A stretch of 64,000 nt of DNA from Rossellomorea aquimaris (GCF_001877785.1 NZ_MINN01000096.1:186001-250000), one strand, 5' to 3'. Shown: positions 27,565 to 38,070, counted from the stretch's first letter. The notes: a model not told the origin generated them from the letters alone. Numbers and translations: made by a program.

Positions 27565-28356
27565 TCATAATTGATCGATGCCAGCAGCATACTGTATCAT
27601 TTCTGATACCATTTCATCTACAGTATACGTGTTTGGACAGATTTTTACATGTAATCCGTACTTTTCAGCCGTCTTTTTGGTCAGCGGCCCGATACACGCC
27701 GCCGGAAGGTTCAGGACCCCGTCCTGAAGTGAATACGTTTCAATTACCTGCATGAAGTGATGGACGGTCGAGGAACTTGTAAAGGTCAGGATGTCAACGC
27801 CTTCTCCCTCTATGACTTTTTTTAGCTTTGCGATGCTGTCTTCCGGCAGGAATGTCTTATACACGATCCACTCATCACAGTGAACCCCCGAGCCGTTCAA
27901 TTCTTTTGCAATGACGTCCCTGGCGAGATTTCCTTTTGGAACAAGCACCTTTCCTCCTGGTTTCTTTTCAGAAAGGAACTGGCGTGCAAAATCATCCCCC
28001 GTGAAATCAGCCGGTACAAATGAAACGGTGACGTCCCGTTTTTCGCAGTACTTTTCCGTTTTGGTCCCTACCGCTGCAAACTTGGCTGAAAGCGAGGATA
28101 AGGGTATATCGTTCTCCTCAAGCAGATCGATAAAATATGCAGCTCCATTTTTGCTAGTGAAGACGATCCATTCATAATTATGTATTTTAGACAGGTACGA
28201 ATCCTTCCGCGGATCATCATACAGTTTGAAGTCAAGGAGGGGAATCACTACCGGAATTCCCCCGTATCCTTCAATAAGGGAGCCGAAATCCCCGGCTCCC
28301 TCTCTTCCCCTGGTGATGAGCACCTTTATTCCATTTAAAGGCTTTTCACCGTTCAT
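27565..28356 (-). CDS. hemD: Uroporphyrinogen-III synthase
   Basis: A 263-residue two-lobed cyclase that closes hydroxymethylbilane to uroporphyrinogen III. The family is poorly conserved; visible patterns are VLITRGREGAGDFGSLIEGY, IVFTSKNGAAYF, FAAVGTKTEKY, DILTFTSSSTVHHF and AACIGPLTKKTAEKYGL. Its ATG overlaps the hemC stop (TAATG), so the two genes are translationally coupled. Confidence 0.94.
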   Translation of the reverse strand: MNGEKPLNGIKVLITRGREGAGDFGSLIEGYGGIPVVIPLLDFKLYDDPRKDSYLSKIHNYEWIVFTSKNGAAYFIDLLEENDIPLSSLSAKFAAVGTKTEKYCEKRDVTVSFVPADFTGDDFARQFLSEKKPGGKVLVPKGNLARDVIAKELNGSGVHCDEWIVYKTFLPEDSIAKLKKVIEGEGVDILTFTSSSTVHHFMQVIETYSLQDGVLNLPAACIGPLTKKTAEKYGLHVKICPNTYTVDEMVSEMIQYAAGIDQL

Positions 28357-29288
28357 TATTTGTCAAGCTCCTCTTTTACGCTGTCGATCAGTTCTTTGGC
28401 ACCAAGCTCTGTCAAGCTTTCAGCAACTTTCTCACCGACCGTTTGAGGGTCTGTCCCTGTCATGTATTCTTTATAGATCGTCCCGCCGTCCGGTGATGCC
28501 ACAAGACCTGTCAGGGCTACTTCACCGCTATCTTTCAGCTCAGCGTACCCGGCAATCGGCACCTGGCATCCGCCTTCCATTTTATGAAGGAACGCTCTTT
28601 CTGCAGTCACTGTCTTAGTTGTTTCTTCGTCAGAGAAGCGGTCAAGCAGGTCCATCAGTTCTTTATCATCTTCGCGGCACTCAATCGAAAGTGCCCCCTG
28701 GCCTACAGCCGGCAGGCAGAGGTCGGGATCGAGGAATTCGGTTACGACATCGCTGGTCCAGCCCATCCGGGACAGCCCTGCCGCAGCAAGGATGATGGCA
28801 TCATAGTCTTCGTTCTTCAGCTTGGAAAGGCGCGTATCGATATTACCGCGGATCCATTTGATTTCAAGATCCGGTCGTACTGACAGGATCTGTGCGCCTC
28901 TTCGCAGACTGCTCGTCCCGATGACAGCGCCTGAAGGAAGATCCTTCAGTGCCACATGATTTTTACTGATGAACGCATCACGGTGATCCTCACGTTCGGG
29001 TATACATCCGATCGTCAGCCCTTCAGGCAGTACAGCGGGCATATCCTTCATGCTGTGTACGGCCATATCGATCTCTTTATCGAGCATGGCCTGTTCGATT
29101 TCTTTAACAAAGAGGCCTTTTCCGCCAACTTTAGAGAGGGTGACGTCAAGGATTTGATCGCCTTTTGTCACGATTTCTTTCACCTCAAAATCATAAGAGG
29201 GATCGATTGCCTTCAGCTGATCGATCACCCAATTCGTTTGTGTGAGTGCTAATTTACTTCGTCTGGATCCTACAATGATTTTTCTCAT
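28356..29288 (-). CDS. hemC: Porphobilinogen deaminase (hydroxymethylbilane synthase)
   Basis: A 310-residue enzyme that polymerises four porphobilinogens. [20 protein letters not shown] opens the protein; the dipyrromethane cofactor cysteine is in [15 protein letters not shown], and the catalytic aspartate is in the region [20 protein letters not shown]. It lies between hemX and hemD with short spacers. Confidence 0.97.
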   Translation of the reverse strand: MRKIIVGSRRSKLALTQTNWVIDQLKAIDPSYDFEVKEIVTKGDQILDVTLSKVGGKGLFVKEIEQAMLDKEIDMAVHSMKDMPAVLPEGLTIGCIPEREDHRDAFISKNHVALKDLPSGAVIGTSSLRRGAQILSVRPDLEIKWIRGNIDTRLSKLKNEDYDAIILAAAGLSRMGWTSDVVTEFLDPDLCLPAVGQGALSIECREDDKELMDLLDRFSDEETTKTVTAERAFLHKMEGGCQVPIAGYAELKDSGEVALTGLVASPDGGTIYKEYMTGTDPQTVGEKVAESLTELGAKELIDSVKEELDK

Positions 29289-29305
29289 GATTACCTCCTG
29301 AAAGC

Positions 29306-30139
29306 TTATGAATACCAGAAATGGAAGGATGAAAGCCGGCTTCCCAAGAAGAAATTGATCAGGATGATCAGGAAAGCAGCGGCATTCAACATCGCCAGTG
29401 ATTTACCGAATACGTTCTTCTTGATTCTGAGATATAAGTAAATGCTGTATAAAATTAATAGAATGAATGATCCTATAATTTTCGGGTCATACAAAATGAA
29501 GTTTGGTAATTTAATAAAGGCCCACTGCAGACCAAGTATCAGACTGAGAAGGAGCATGGCAACGCCGATCGCATTCAAGATATACGACATCTTCTCAAGT
29601 TTGGACAAATCGCTGATTCTCCATAATCTCTGCCCCCACTTTTTTTCTTTCAGCAGCTTGAACTGCAGTAAGTAGAGGAGAGAGAACACAAAGGACAGTG
29701 AAAACGCCCCATAGGAAAGAATGGCCATCGTAATATGGATCAGAAGCAGTTCAGAAACCAGCTGCTCCGCCATAGCACGCGACTCTACCTGAACGGGTGC
29801 GAACGTGTGGATGGCCATGATGATGAATCCCAGTACATTTGTGAAAAACACGGTGAAATCAACCCGGAGCAGCCGGTTGATCACCAGTGACAGTGTAATC
29901 AGTACCCAGGCATAAAAATAAAGCCCCTCGAAAATGGTGAGGACGGGAAATCTGCCTGTATCGATCATGTACAGAAATAAAAAAATTGTTTGAAGGACCC
30001 AAACAATTGCAAGTAACCAGAAGGCAAAAAGATTTGCCTTCCGGTTTTTGTTTAAGAAATCTATAAAATAAAACAGGATACTAATAGCATACAGAACAAT
30101 CATCAGTTCGTGCAGCCTAGTCATCGTTTGTTCAAACAT
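29306..30139 (-). CDS. hemX: HemX, membrane regulator of glutamyl-tRNA reductase level
   Basis: The ATG at 30137-30139 ([20 protein letters not shown]) is preferred to a GTG inside its GTGAGG site, giving 277 residues. The protein has about eight membrane helices and belongs to the CcsA/HemX cytochrome-assembly-like family; [15 protein letters not shown] is the tryptophan-containing loop. In B. subtilis HemX lowers the amount of HemA post-translationally. It sits right after hemA. Confidence 0.92.
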   Translation of the reverse strand: MFEQTMTRLHELMIVLYAISILFYFIDFLNKNRKANLFAFWLLAIVWVLQTIFLFLYMIDTGRFPVLTIFEGLYFYAWVLITLSLVINRLLRVDFTVFFTNVLGFIIMAIHTFAPVQVESRAMAEQLVSELLLIHITMAILSYGAFSLSFVFSLLYLLQFKLLKEKKWGQRLWRISDLSKLEKMSYILNAIGVAMLLLSLILGLQWAFIKLPNFILYDPKIIGSFILLILYSIYLYLRIKKNVFGKSLAMLNAAAFLIILINFFLGSRLSSFHFWYS

Positions 30140-30154
30140 AGACAATAACCTCAC

Positions 30155-31507
30155 TTACGCATGAAAAGAAGGTTGTGGAGTGAAGCTCCCTTTGCTGTCA
30201 CTCTTTTCATTGGCTGCTTTCAGTTGTGTCTGTTCCTGCACTTGTTTCTCGATGTTGAAGATGGAAACGAATAAATCGAGTTTATCTTCGGCATCAGGAA
30301 GGGCAGCAAGTTCTTTTGCTTGTGAAATCGGGTCTTTCAGCAATTGGTTGATGATGCTCTTCGTATGTTTGCTGAGGACTTTGCGTTCCCGGTCGGTCAG
30401 GTTCGGCATTTTCCGTTCGATGCTTTCCATTGTCTCCGCCTGGATCGCAAGTGCTTTTTGTCTGAGTGCCGAGATGACAGGCACGACTCCGAGCATATTC
30501 AGCCAGTCTTTGAACGCGACGATTTCAGCTTCGATCATCAATTCGATCTGCTCAGCAGCTTTTCTGCGCTCAGCCAGATTGGCTTCGACGATCCCTTCAA
30601 GATCATCGATGTCATAAAGGAAGACACTTTCCAGTTCACCGATGGAGGGATCCAAGTCACGCGGCACGGCAATATCCACCATGAAGAGCGGACGTCCTTT
30701 TCTCATGCGCTCCACGTAAGACATCGTTTCTTTTGAAATGACAAAGTCCTTCGCCCCGGTCGAGCTGATCAGGATATCTGCCTCGATGAGAGCACAGTTA
30801 AGTTCCTGAAGCGTTTTTGCTTTTCCTTCGAAACGTCCGGCAAGCGCTTCGGCCTTTTCGAATGTGCGGTTGATGACCGTCACCTTGGTCGCACCGCTGC
30901 CATGAAGGTTCTTGATGGCAAGTTCCCCCATCTTACCGGCACCAAGGATGAGGACATGCTTGTTTTCAAGGCTGCCAAATACCTTTTTGGCAAGCTCGAC
31001 CGCTGCATAGCTGACGGATACTGCATTCGAGCCGATTTCTGTTTCCGAGTGGGCTTTTTTCGCCACTGTCACAGCCTGCTTGAACAAGTGATTGAATACC
31101 GTACCGGTTGTCCCCGCCTCCTGTGCTGTCAAGAAGCTTGTGCGGATCTGGCCCAGTATCTGCGTTTCTCCAAGGACCATTGAATTAAGACCGCAGGACA
31201 CTTTAAAAAGGTGTTCGACCGCTCCTTCCTGCTCATAAATAAACAAGTACGGGGTGAACTCCTCTTTATCAATATCAAACCATTGTGCTAAAAAATCTTT
31301 AATATAATAACGACCTGTGTGAAGCTGATCGACTACTGCATATACTTCCGTTCTATTACAAGTGGAAACAATCACATTCTCAAGAATGCTTTTCTTTTCC
31401 TTTAATTGCCTCATGGCAAATGGAAGATCAGTTTCATTGAATGATAAACGTTCGCGAATCTCAACAGGGGCCGTTTTATAATTTAAACCAACGACAATTG
31501 TATACAT
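30155..31507 (-). CDS. hemA: Glutamyl-tRNA reductase
   Basis: A 450-residue NADPH-dependent enzyme for the first step of tetrapyrrole synthesis. Catalytic cysteine in [13 protein letters not shown], Rossmann motif [13 protein letters not shown], and the C-terminal dimerisation helices ([33 protein letters not shown]) are present. The tail ([15 protein letters not shown]) is divergent. First gene of the hemAXCDBL operon; the promoter with a possible PerR site lies 37 bases upstream. Confidence 0.97.
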   Translation of the reverse strand: MYTIVVGLNYKTAPVEIRERLSFNETDLPFAMRQLKEKKSILENVIVSTCNRTEVYAVVDQLHTGRYYIKDFLAQWFDIDKEEFTPYLFIYEQEGAVEHLFKVSCGLNSMVLGETQILGQIRTSFLTAQEAGTTGTVFNHLFKQAVTVAKKAHSETEIGSNAVSVSYAAVELAKKVFGSLENKHVLILGAGKMGELAIKNLHGSGATKVTVINRTFEKAEALAGRFEGKAKTLQELNCALIEADILISSTGAKDFVISKETMSYVERMRKGRPLFMVDIAVPRDLDPSIGELESVFLYDIDDLEGIVEANLAERRKAAEQIELMIEAEIVAFKDWLNMLGVVPVISALRQKALAIQAETMESIERKMPNLTDRERKVLSKHTKSIINQLLKDPISQAKELAALPDAEDKLDLFVSIFNIEKQVQEQTQLKAANEKSDSKGSFTPQPSFHA

Positions 31508-31535
31508 GTTATGCCTTACACCCCCAATAAAATCA

Positions 31536-31550
31536 TTACCCTTATTATAA
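31536..31550 (-). promoter_or_regulatory. hemA promoter -10 with candidate PerR box
   Basis: On the minus strand TTATAATAAGGGTAA contains a perfect TATAAT (31544-31549) and matches the PerR operator TTATAATNATTATAA at 11 of 14 defined positions; the left half is perfect, the right half degenerate. In B. subtilis hemAXCDBL is PerR-regulated, so the location fits. No good -35 is visible. Regulation by peroxide is inference. Confidence 0.5.
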
Positions 31551-31560
31551 CATGTCCCTT

Positions 31561-31860
31561 AAGTTCCTTTGTCCGTAAATGTGAACAGAAATTGAAACCT
31601 GGCTGTGATATGATGTACCATATAAAAATCAACGATAGTGTTGATCAATAAACAGAACATCAATGTAAACCGTTTCATTTCTTTCAATTTTCGACATTTC
31701 CTACTAATGTAGGTTATCAAAACATGCTGAAAGAATCAAGTTATGGAAACGTTTCACACCATTACATCGGATTTACATACGCTTTATATCATTTTTCCTA
31801 ATTCCTGCGAAAATAAACCTATTTACTCACTCTCAAATCGCCGGATTATGATTTACTTAC
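31561..31860. other. A/T-rich intergenic region between divergent genes
   Basis: Between the hemA promoter and the plus-strand gene at 31898. I see no gene, RNA or repeat. There are short palindromes (ATCAACGATAGTGTTGAT at about 31628-31645, GAAACGTTTC at about 31746-31755) that could be operators, but neither matches a known site well. Confidence 0.4.
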
Positions 31861-31897
31861 TTCAATGCAATTTACAACTCATTTCTGGAGGTCGGTC

Positions 31898-32383
31898 ATG
31901 AAACAGCAACGAATTTTTCCGGGATTCATATTGATTGGTTTTGGTCTTTATTTCTATCTGCAGCAGAAGAACATCATGCTATTCCAGGATTTCTTCACAT
32001 GGCCCACGCTGTTGGTGATTGTCGGCATCGCCTTTTTGGCCCAGGGATACGGCGCACGCGACTATGAAGCGATCCTGCCGGGCACGATTCTTGTCGGTTT
32101 CGGGGTGCATTTTCATGTGGTCAACAAGCTTGAGATCTGGCCGGATCATATGGGGACTTTCATCTTGATCATTTCATTGGGGTTCCTATTGAGGTATCAG
32201 AGAACGGGGAATGGACTGTTTCAGGGGATTCTCTTTCTCTCTTTGGCTGTCATTCTATTATTCTCTGATAAAGTGACGGGGTATCTCGGTTTGATCGAAG
32301 GAAGGGTCGGGTCTGCATGGGAATTCTGGCCGGTCGTCATCATCCTCATCGGCGCTTATCTTTTGTTTATTAGGAAAAAATAG
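31898..32383 (+). CDS. LiaI/DUF5668-like multi-pass membrane protein
   Basis: The ATG at 31898 follows TGGAGGTCGGTC and gives 161 residues; an upstream in-frame ATG has no site. Two repeats of the form PGxILIGFGxxFxxxx (FPGFILIGFGLYFYLQQ and LPGTILVGFGVHFHVVN) with paired membrane helices, then two more hairpin units, ending WEFWPVVIILIGAYLLF and RKK. This resembles LiaI/LiaF transmembrane (DUF5668) proteins of envelope stress systems. No sensor kinase or regulator is nearby. It is extra relative to the B. subtilis hemA-engB junction. The function is unknown. Confidence 0.75.
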   Translation: MKQQRIFPGFILIGFGLYFYLQQKNIMLFQDFFTWPTLLVIVGIAFLAQGYGARDYEAILPGTILVGFGVHFHVVNKLEIWPDHMGTFILIISLGFLLRYQRTGNGLFQGILFLSLAVILLFSDKVTGYLGLIEGRVGSAWEFWPVVIILIGAYLLFIRKK

Positions 32384-32390
32384 ATTACCC

Positions 32391-32436
32391 GCTGCAGTTG
32401 ATTTCCGTGCAGGACTTCGCTTTCCGCGGGTGACCG
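32391..32436. repeat. Element A copy 4, truncated left half
   Basis: GCTGCAGTTGATTTCCGTGC, then AGGACTTCGCTTTCCGCGGG, is the left end of element A; it breaks off at TGACCG just before the terminator hairpin, with no right half. A remnant left by deletion or by rearrangement at the terminator. Confidence 0.75.
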
Positions 32437-32441
32437 AATAT

Positions 32442-32481
32442 AAAATGCCCATTCCCCTAGTTTGCGGGGAATGGGCATTTT
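32442..32481. terminator. Bidirectional terminator
   Basis: AAAATGCCCATTCCCC and GGGGAATGGGCATTTT form a perfect 16-base-pair stem with an 8-base loop between the converging plus-strand membrane gene and the ABC ATPase gene. Confidence 0.9.
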
Positions 32482-32486
32482 GTTAT

Positions 32487-33221
32487 CTACAGCACAGAAT
32501 CCAAGAATTCCTTGGTTCTTTGCTGTTTTGGATTTGTAAACATTTCTTTCGGATATCCTTCTTCCACGATTTTCCCGTCGTGCATGTAGACGACGCGGTC
32601 GCCGACTTCACGTGCGAAGCCCATTTCGTGGGTGACCACGACCATCGTCATACCCTCGAGGGCCAGCTCCTTCATGGTGGCAAGCACTTCCCCTACAAGC
32701 TCGGGATCGAGCGCGGAGGTAGGTTCGTCAAACAGCATGATATCAGGTTTCATCGCAAGCGCCCTTGCGATGGCGACACGCTGTTTCTGGCCTCCCGACA
32801 GCTTTGAAGGATAGACATCCTCCTTTTCGGCAAGTCCTACTTTTTTCAGCAGTTCCTTCGCATTCTTCCTTGCTTCTGCTTTCGGTACCCTTTTTACGTG
32901 AACCGGCGCCTCCATCACATTCTCAAGAACGGTCATATGCGGGAACAGATAAAAGTGCTGGAATACCATTCCCACCTTTTGGCGGATTTTATTGAGGTCA
33001 TGTGTATCCTGATTGACTTCCTCCCCTTCAAAAACCACCTTGCCGTTGTCTTTCAGCTCGAGAAAATTCAGGCAGCGGAGCAATGTGCTTTTCCCTGATC
33101 CGCTGGCCCCGATCAAGCAGACCACTTCACTTTCCCTCACACTCATATCGATATCCTTCAGTACATGTAAATCGCCGAAGGATTTATTCAACTTTTCAAC
33201 CTTGATCATTTCCTGACTCAT
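32487..33221 (-). CDS. Polar amino-acid ABC transporter ATPase
   Basis: A 244-residue ATPase of the GlnQ/ArtP type. The second ATG (33219-33221) is chosen because GGAGGG is six bases before it. Walker [20 protein letters not shown]-loop [18 protein letters not shown], signature [15 protein letters not shown], Walker [21 protein letters not shown] and the H-loop [12 protein letters not shown] are all intact. It follows the permease gene by about 20 bases. The substrate cannot be set by sequence alone; the family carries Gln, Arg, cystine and related amino acids. Confidence 0.95.
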   Translation of the reverse strand: MSQEMIKVEKLNKSFGDLHVLKDIDMSVRESEVVCLIGASGSGKSTLLRCLNFLELKDNGKVVFEGEEVNQDTHDLNKIRQKVGMVFQHFYLFPHMTVLENVMEAPVHVKRVPKAEARKNAKELLKKVGLAEKEDVYPSKLSGGQKQRVAIARALAMKPDIMLFDEPTSALDPELVGEVLATMKELALEGMTMVVVTHEMGFAREVGDRVVYMHDGKIVEEGYPKEMFTNPKQQRTKEFLDSVL

Positions 33222-33242
33222 ATTCATCCCTCCAGAATCGAT

Positions 33243-33890
33243 TTAATCACTGACAGACATACGTTTTTCGATGATGTTCACAATTGTTGAGAATACAAGG
33301 ACAAGCACGAGGTAGTAGACTGCTACGATCAGCAGGTATGTCATGTAATCGAAGTTATTTGAACCCAATGTCGTTGCGACACTAAAGAGTTCAAACATTC
33401 CGATGAAGGAAGCAAGAGATGAATCCTTCAGCGCGATGATAAACTGATTCCCGAGTGGCGGGAGTGCCCTTCTGAATGCCTGGGGCAGGATGATCCTTCT
33501 CATCGTCAGTCCATTACTCATTCCCAGCGAGCGGCCCGCTTCCATCTGACCGCGGTCGATGGATTGGATGGCCCCCCTGAAAATCTCCGCGATGTAAGCC
33601 CCGTTATGAAAGGCGAGACCAAGGACTACGGACCAGAATCCGGAAATATTAAGGGCAGTCAGTCCAAAATAGAAGATAAAGATCTGGACGATCAGCGGCG
33701 TACCCCTTACGACAAAGATATATAAATCAGCCAGAAGCTCCAGCGGCTTCACTTTTGATATTTTTAAAAATGCAAAAAATAGTCCGATGACAATCGCGAT
33801 CAACACGGATACGACCGTCAATTGGAATGTAAGCAGCATCCCTTTTAAAAAGATGTCATATGTATCTGCAAACGTTTCGATAAAATGCAT
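33243..33890 (-). CDS. Polar amino-acid ABC transporter permease
   Basis: The ATG at 33888-33890 (MHFIETFADTYDIFLKGML) has TGGAGGAAC upstream and gives 215 residues. Five membrane helices, with the His/Glu/Gln permease signature IAEIFRGAIQSIDRGQMEAGRSLGM (EAA loop) and LPQAFRRALPPLGNQFI. It forms a homodimeric channel with the ATPase at 32487. A hairpin at 33941-33977 lies between the binding-protein gene and this gene. Confidence 0.94.
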   Translation of the reverse strand: MHFIETFADTYDIFLKGMLLTFQLTVVSVLIAIVIGLFFAFLKISKVKPLELLADLYIFVVRGTPLIVQIFIFYFGLTALNISGFWSVVLGLAFHNGAYIAEIFRGAIQSIDRGQMEAGRSLGMSNGLTMRRIILPQAFRRALPPLGNQFIIALKDSSLASFIGMFELFSVATTLGSNNFDYMTYLLIVAVYYLVLVLVFSTIVNIIEKRMSVSD

Positions 33891-33940
33891 GGATGTTCCT
33901 CCATTCAATTATTTGCTGTTGCTGCCCGGATCATTTCGTT

Positions 33941-33977
33941 AAAAAAAGCGAATGTGCACACGAAGCACATTCGCTTT
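33941..33977 (-). terminator. Intercistronic hairpin between binding protein and permease
   Basis: AAAGCGAATGTGC / GCACATTCGCTTT, 13 base pairs with a 7-base loop; minus-strand T run after the stem (CTTTTTTTAAC). Likely a leaky terminator or RNA stabiliser that gives more binding protein than permease. Confidence 0.7.
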
Positions 33978-33991
33978 CCATCATGCTGCGC

Positions 33992-34768
33992 TTACTCTTC
34001 CGGGTCTGTTGTGATGTCTGTATTAAAGTACTTTTCACTGATTTCCTTAAGCGTTCCATCTTCTCTCAGCTTTTCAAGTGCTTTGTTGATGTCTTCAAGC
34101 AATGCATCATTATCCTTGCTGACGGCGATCGCCTGTTTGCTGCTCCCGATCAATTCGCGTTCTTCAAGGTTCAATCCTGAAGAAATCGCTTCTTTACCTG
34201 TGGCAAAGTCGGTGATGACAGCGTCATGCTTCCCTTTATTCAATGCTTCAAGTGCGACGACATCACTGTCATACTGCTGGATGTTGTCAGTCACTTCCTT
34301 CGCAGTGTCTGCATAAGTAGATCCCTTGGAAACCGCGATTTCCTTTCCTTCCAAATCTGAAAGCGTCTGGACGGAACTGTCTGGACGGACAAAGATCTGC
34401 GGACCGGAGTAATAGTACGGAGTTGAAAAGTTCACTTCTTTAAGTCTGTCTTCCGTGATCGTATGACTTGCTACCGCAACATCGAAGCGTCCGGATTTGA
34501 CTCCTTCAACGATACCTGCAAACTTGAACTTCTTTTGTTCGGGCTCAAGTCCCAATTCCTTTGCCACCGCTTCAGCAACGTCGATATCGAATCCTGACAT
34601 CTTCCCGTCACCCTCGGTAACACTGAACGGTTTGAACTCCCCGGAGGCTGCATAGACCAGCTTCCCTTCCTCTACAAGTTCCGCTCCGCTTTCGGTTGTC
34701 GCCTTCCCTCCGCATGCGGAAAGAATAAGTACCAATGCCAATACCAGTAAACCTGTCAATTTCTTCAC
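33992..34768 (-). CDS. Amino-acid ABC transporter substrate-binding lipoprotein
   Basis: A 258-residue family 3 solute-binding protein with a GTG start behind AAGGGGGAC. Lipoprotein signal MKKLTGLLVLALVLILSACG with the lipobox LSAC. Domain motifs GFDIDVAEAVAKELGL, VEGVKSGRFDVAVASHTITE and FSTPYYYSGPQIFVR are typical of polar amino-acid (often cystine or glutamine) receptors. It is first in the three-gene operon. The cluster interrupts the hemA-engB neighbourhood known in B. subtilis. Confidence 0.93.
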   Translation of the reverse strand: MKKLTGLLVLALVLILSACGGKATTESGAELVEEGKLVYAASGEFKPFSVTEGDGKMSGFDIDVAEAVAKELGLEPEQKKFKFAGIVEGVKSGRFDVAVASHTITEDRLKEVNFSTPYYYSGPQIFVRPDSSVQTLSDLEGKEIAVSKGSTYADTAKEVTDNIQQYDSDVVALEALNKGKHDAVITDFATGKEAISSGLNLEERELIGSSKQAIAVSKDNDALLEDINKALEKLREDGTLKEISEKYFNTDITTDPEE

Positions 34769-34996
34769 TCTTCGAAGTCCCCCTTTAGTATGTAATTCTG
34801 TATATCTTTCACAATTGTATCAATAAAAGAGAAAATTCTCAAAATTCAAATTTAGTTATAATTATGTAAAATAACGCATAATTAAAGGTGACATGAACTG
34901 AGCTCAGATTTAAACAAGTATGCGGCATATCCCTTTCATATACTTGATATTGCTTGCTGCCGTTAGGTATTTACTCCTCCATATGGGAATAAGCAT

Positions 34997-35050
34997 AAAA
35001 AAAGAACTGCTTCAATAGTTAGTATTTCACTAACGAAGCAGTTCTTTTTT
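34997..35050 (-). terminator. Terminator of engB/lonA transcript
   Basis: A perfect 16-base-pair stem (AAAAAAGAACTGCTTC / GAAGCAGTTCTTTTTT) with an inner TTAGT/ACTAA arm, 12 bases after the engB stop. The 34769-34990 stretch beyond it is A/T-rich with a weak possible promoter (TTGATA-17-CAGAAT, minus strand, about 34803-34831) for the ABC operon. Confidence 0.9.
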
Positions 35051-35061
35051 ATCAGTTACGA

Positions 35062-35646
35062 TTATTTGTAAAACGATTTGATGGCATCCCAGGCTTTATC
35101 CTTGCCAAGTCCTGTTTCGGAGGAGAACATGATCAGTTCGTCCCCTTCTTCCAGGTTCAGGGATTCCCTGGTGACTTTGAGATGCTTTTGCCATTTGCTT
35201 TTCGGTATCTTATCGGCTTTCGTCGCAATGATGATGCAGGGGATGCCGTAATGCTTTAGAAACCCATACATCATCACGTCATCATTTGTCGGAGGATGAC
35301 GGAGATCGACGATCAGGATGACGGCCCTCAGCTGATCCCTGGAAGTGATATACGTTTCGATCATCTTACCCCATGCTTCACGTTCTTTCTTGGATACTTT
35401 CGCATAGCCGTATCCAGGTACATCCACATAATAAAGCGTTTCCTCGATTTTATAAAAGTTAAGCGTCTGGGTCTTACCAGGCTTGGAAGAAATCCTCGCC
35501 ATGCTGTTGCGGCCGATCATCTTATTGATGAAGGATGATTTTCCCACATTGGACCTTCCGGCCAGTGCAAACTCCGGCAGGTCCCCTTCAGGATATTGTT
35601 CTGGCCTGACGGCACTGATTACTAATTCAACTTGATGTACTTTCAC
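35062..35646 (-). CDS. engB: Ribosome biogenesis GTPase EngB/YsxC
   Basis: A 194-residue TrmE-Era family GTPase needed for 50S subunit assembly. G1 [17 protein letters not shown], switch/G2 [16 protein letters not shown]3 [16 protein letters not shown]4 [11 protein letters not shown] and G5 MFSSETGLG are in order. Its start overlaps the lonA stop by four bases, so it is translationally coupled to lonA, as in B. subtilis (lonA-ysxC). Confidence 0.97.
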   Translation of the reverse strand: MKVHQVELVISAVRPEQYPEGDLPEFALAGRSNVGKSSFINKMIGRNSMARISSKPGKTQTLNFYKIEETLYYVDVPGYGYAKVSKKEREAWGKMIETYITSRDQLRAVILIVDLRHPPTNDDVMMYGFLKHYGIPCIIIATKADKIPKSKWQKHLKVTRESLNLEEGDELIMFSSETGLGKDKAWDAIKSFYK

Positions 35647-37967
35647 TTCTTTTCACCTACTAATGCTTTCTCTAAGACCTCATCAATGTGGGATACAAGA
35701 ATGAAAGTTAAATCTCCCCTTACACTTTCAGGGATATCCTCGATGTCTTTCTCGTTATCCTTCGGCAGGATGATCGTTTTGATTCCAGCACGATGGGCGC
35801 TTAATGATTTTTCTTTCAAACCTCCGATTGGAAGGACCCTTCCGCGGAGAGTGATTTCACCTGTCATCCCCACTTCCCTGTTTACGTATTTACCAGTCAG
35901 GGCAGATACAAGGGCAGTGGTGATGGTGATGCCGGCTGAAGGACCGTCTTTCGGTACGGCTCCTTCAGGGACGTGGATGTGAATATCCCATTTCTCATGG
36001 AATTCTTCATCGATTCCAAGATCTTTCGCTTTGGAGCGCACATAGCTGAATGCTGTCTGTGCAGATTCTTTCATGACATCCCCAAGCTTACCTGTAAGAA
36101 CAAGTTTACCTTTACCAGGGGCGAGCGACACTTCAATCTGGAGTGTATCACCGCCGACCGATGTGTAAGCAAGACCGGTCGAAACACCGATTTGGTTTTC
36201 AATTTCGGCCTGCCCATACCGGAATTTTCTCTTGCCGAGGAAGTCTTCGATATTCCCGCTCGTGATCACGACACGTTTCTTCTCACCCGAAACGATGATT
36301 TTCGCCGTTTTTCTGCAAAGCGAAGCAAGCTGACGCTCAAGGCTCCTGACACCCGCTTCACGTGTATAATAACGGACGATATCCACGATCGCTTCATCCC
36401 TTACCTGCAGTTGATTCTTGGTCAATCCGTGTTCCTTGATCTGCTTGGTCAACAGATGATGCTTCGCGATATTCATCTTCTCAAGCTCGGTATAACCTGC
36501 AATCGTGATGATTTCCATACGATCCCTGAGCGGCCCCGGAATCGTGGACAGGTCATTTGCCGTCGCTAGGAACATCACCTTGGACAGGTCATAGGTCTCT
36601 TCAATATAGTGATCACTGAAGTTGGCGTTCTGTTCCGGATCAAGTACCTCCAGCATCGCAGAAGAGGGGTCTCCCCTGAAGTCACTGGACATCTTATCGA
36701 TTTCATCAAGAAGGAATACCGGATTGACTGTTCCGGCTTTTTTCATTCCCTGGATGATGCGCCCGGGCATCGCACCTACATAGGTACGGCGGTGACCCCT
36801 GATTTCAGACTCATCCCTTACACCTCCGAGTGAGATGCGGACGAAGTTCCGGCCGAGAGATTCAGCGACTGAACGGGCGAGACTGGTTTTCCCCACTCCC
36901 GGAGGTCCTGCAAGACAGAGGATCGGACCTTTCAATGATTTCGTCAGCTGCTGCACAGCCAGATATTCCAATACTCTCTCTTTTACTTTTTCAAGACCGT
37001 AATGATCGCGGTTCAGAATTGCTTCTGAACGTTTGATGTCGAGCTGGTCTTTGGTTTCCGTGGACCATGGAAGGGAAACGAGCCACTCGATATAGTTCCT
37101 GATGACGGAGCTTTCCGCAGAACTTGAAGGGACCTTTTCATAGCGCGCCAGCTCTTTCAACGCGGTCTGCTCGACTTCTTCAGGCATATTGGCCTGTTCG
37201 ATCTTTGAGGTAAGGTCTTCGATCTCACCAGTCTTTCCTTCTTTATCCCCGAGCTCTTTCTGGATTGCCTTCATCTGCTCGCGGAGATAATACTCTTTCT
37301 GCGTACGCTCCATTGAACGCTTAACCCGCTGACCGATCTTTTTCTCCAGGCTGAGGACTTCTTTTTCATTATTAATGGTTTCAATCACCATTTGAAGACG
37401 CTTCTTGATATCGAGTATTTCCAGGACTGCCTGCTTTTCCTTCATCTTCAGTGGGAGATGGGAAGCGACGATATCGGCAAGTCTTCCCGGCTCATCAATA
37501 TCGGAGACGGTTGAATATGTTTCTGCTGATACTTTCTTGGAAAGCTTTATGTATTGCTCAAAATAGTTCAATAATGTTCTCATCAGTGCATCAGTTTCTG
37601 ATTCCTTTTCGATTGGATCATGGAGTTCTTCCACTTCCACCTCGTAAAAGTCTTCTTCTTTCGTAAAGGCAGTGATCGATGCACGATTCAATCCCTCCAC
37701 AAGGACGCGGATCGTCCCGTTAGGCAATTTCAGCATCTGCTTTACTTTTGTCAGTGTTCCCATTTCATAAAAATCTTCTTGTTCAGGCTCATCTATATTC
37801 ATGTCTTTTTGTGTTGTTAAGAAAATTAAATGGTTATCCATCATGGCTTTTTCCAAAGCCTGTACGGAGCGCTCACGGCCTACATCTAAATGCAAGACCA
37901 TAGTAGGAAATACGAGTAAGCCTCTTAATGGAAGGAGGGGAACCGTTATTTTATTTTGCTTTGCCAA
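35643..37967 (-). CDS. lonA: ATP-dependent protease LonA
   Basis: A TTG at 37965-37967 ([20 protein letters not shown]) with TTGGAGG seven bases before it is chosen; this gives 774 residues, the length of B. subtilis LonA. N-terminal substrate domain (1-200), coiled region, AAA+ module (Walker [14 protein letters not shown], Walker [13 protein letters not shown]) and C-terminal Ser-Lys protease domain ([15 protein letters not shown] with the catalytic Ser; Lys in [16 protein letters not shown]). Degrades damaged and regulatory proteins. The promoter is at 38007-38035. Confidence 0.97.
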   Translation of the reverse strand: MAKQNKITVPLLPLRGLLVFPTMVLHLDVGRERSVQALEKAMMDNHLIFLTTQKDMNIDEPEQEDFYEMGTLTKVKQMLKLPNGTIRVLVEGLNRASITAFTKEEDFYEVEVEELHDPIEKESETDALMRTLLNYFEQYIKLSKKVSAETYSTVSDIDEPGRLADIVASHLPLKMKEKQAVLEILDIKKRLQMVIETINNEKEVLSLEKKIGQRVKRSMERTQKEYYLREQMKAIQKELGDKEGKTGEIEDLTSKIEQANMPEEVEQTALKELARYEKVPSSSAESSVIRNYIEWLVSLPWSTETKDQLDIKRSEAILNRDHYGLEKVKERVLEYLAVQQLTKSLKGPILCLAGPPGVGKTSLARSVAESLGRNFVRISLGGVRDESEIRGHRRTYVGAMPGRIIQGMKKAGTVNPVFLLDEIDKMSSDFRGDPSSAMLEVLDPEQNANFSDHYIEETYDLSKVMFLATANDLSTIPGPLRDRMEIITIAGYTELEKMNIAKHHLLTKQIKEHGLTKNQLQVRDEAIVDIVRYYTREAGVRSLERQLASLCRKTAKIIVSGEKKRVVITSGNIEDFLGKRKFRYGQAEIENQIGVSTGLAYTSVGGDTLQIEVSLAPGKGKLVLTGKLGDVMKESAQTAFSYVRSKAKDLGIDEEFHEKWDIHIHVPEGAVPKDGPSAGITITTALVSALTGKYVNREVGMTGEITLRGRVLPIGGLKEKSLSAHRAGIKTIILPKDNEKDIEDIPESVRGDLTFILVSHIDEVLEKALVGEKK

Positions 37968-38006
37968 ATCTAACACCTCCAAAATTAGGCTCTTAGCCTT
38001 TGTACA

Positions 38007-38035
38007 ATTCTAACTTATTTACTAGGTAGTGTCTA
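38007..38035 (-). promoter_or_regulatory. Sigma-A promoter of lonA
   Basis: Minus strand: TAGACA (38030-38035), 17-base spacer, TAGAAT (38007-38012), each one base from consensus. Transcription would start near 38000, about 33 bases before the start codon. Confidence 0.65.
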
Positions 38036-38070
38036 TTAAATAGATGCTTGGAGCGATACTCAATAACAAA

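Noticed and set aside
31740-31757. A cre-like palindrome (GGAAACGTTTC) upstream of the plus-strand membrane gene
   Set aside because: Only the left half fits the catabolite-response consensus; the right half has three mismatches, and it is far from both promoters.
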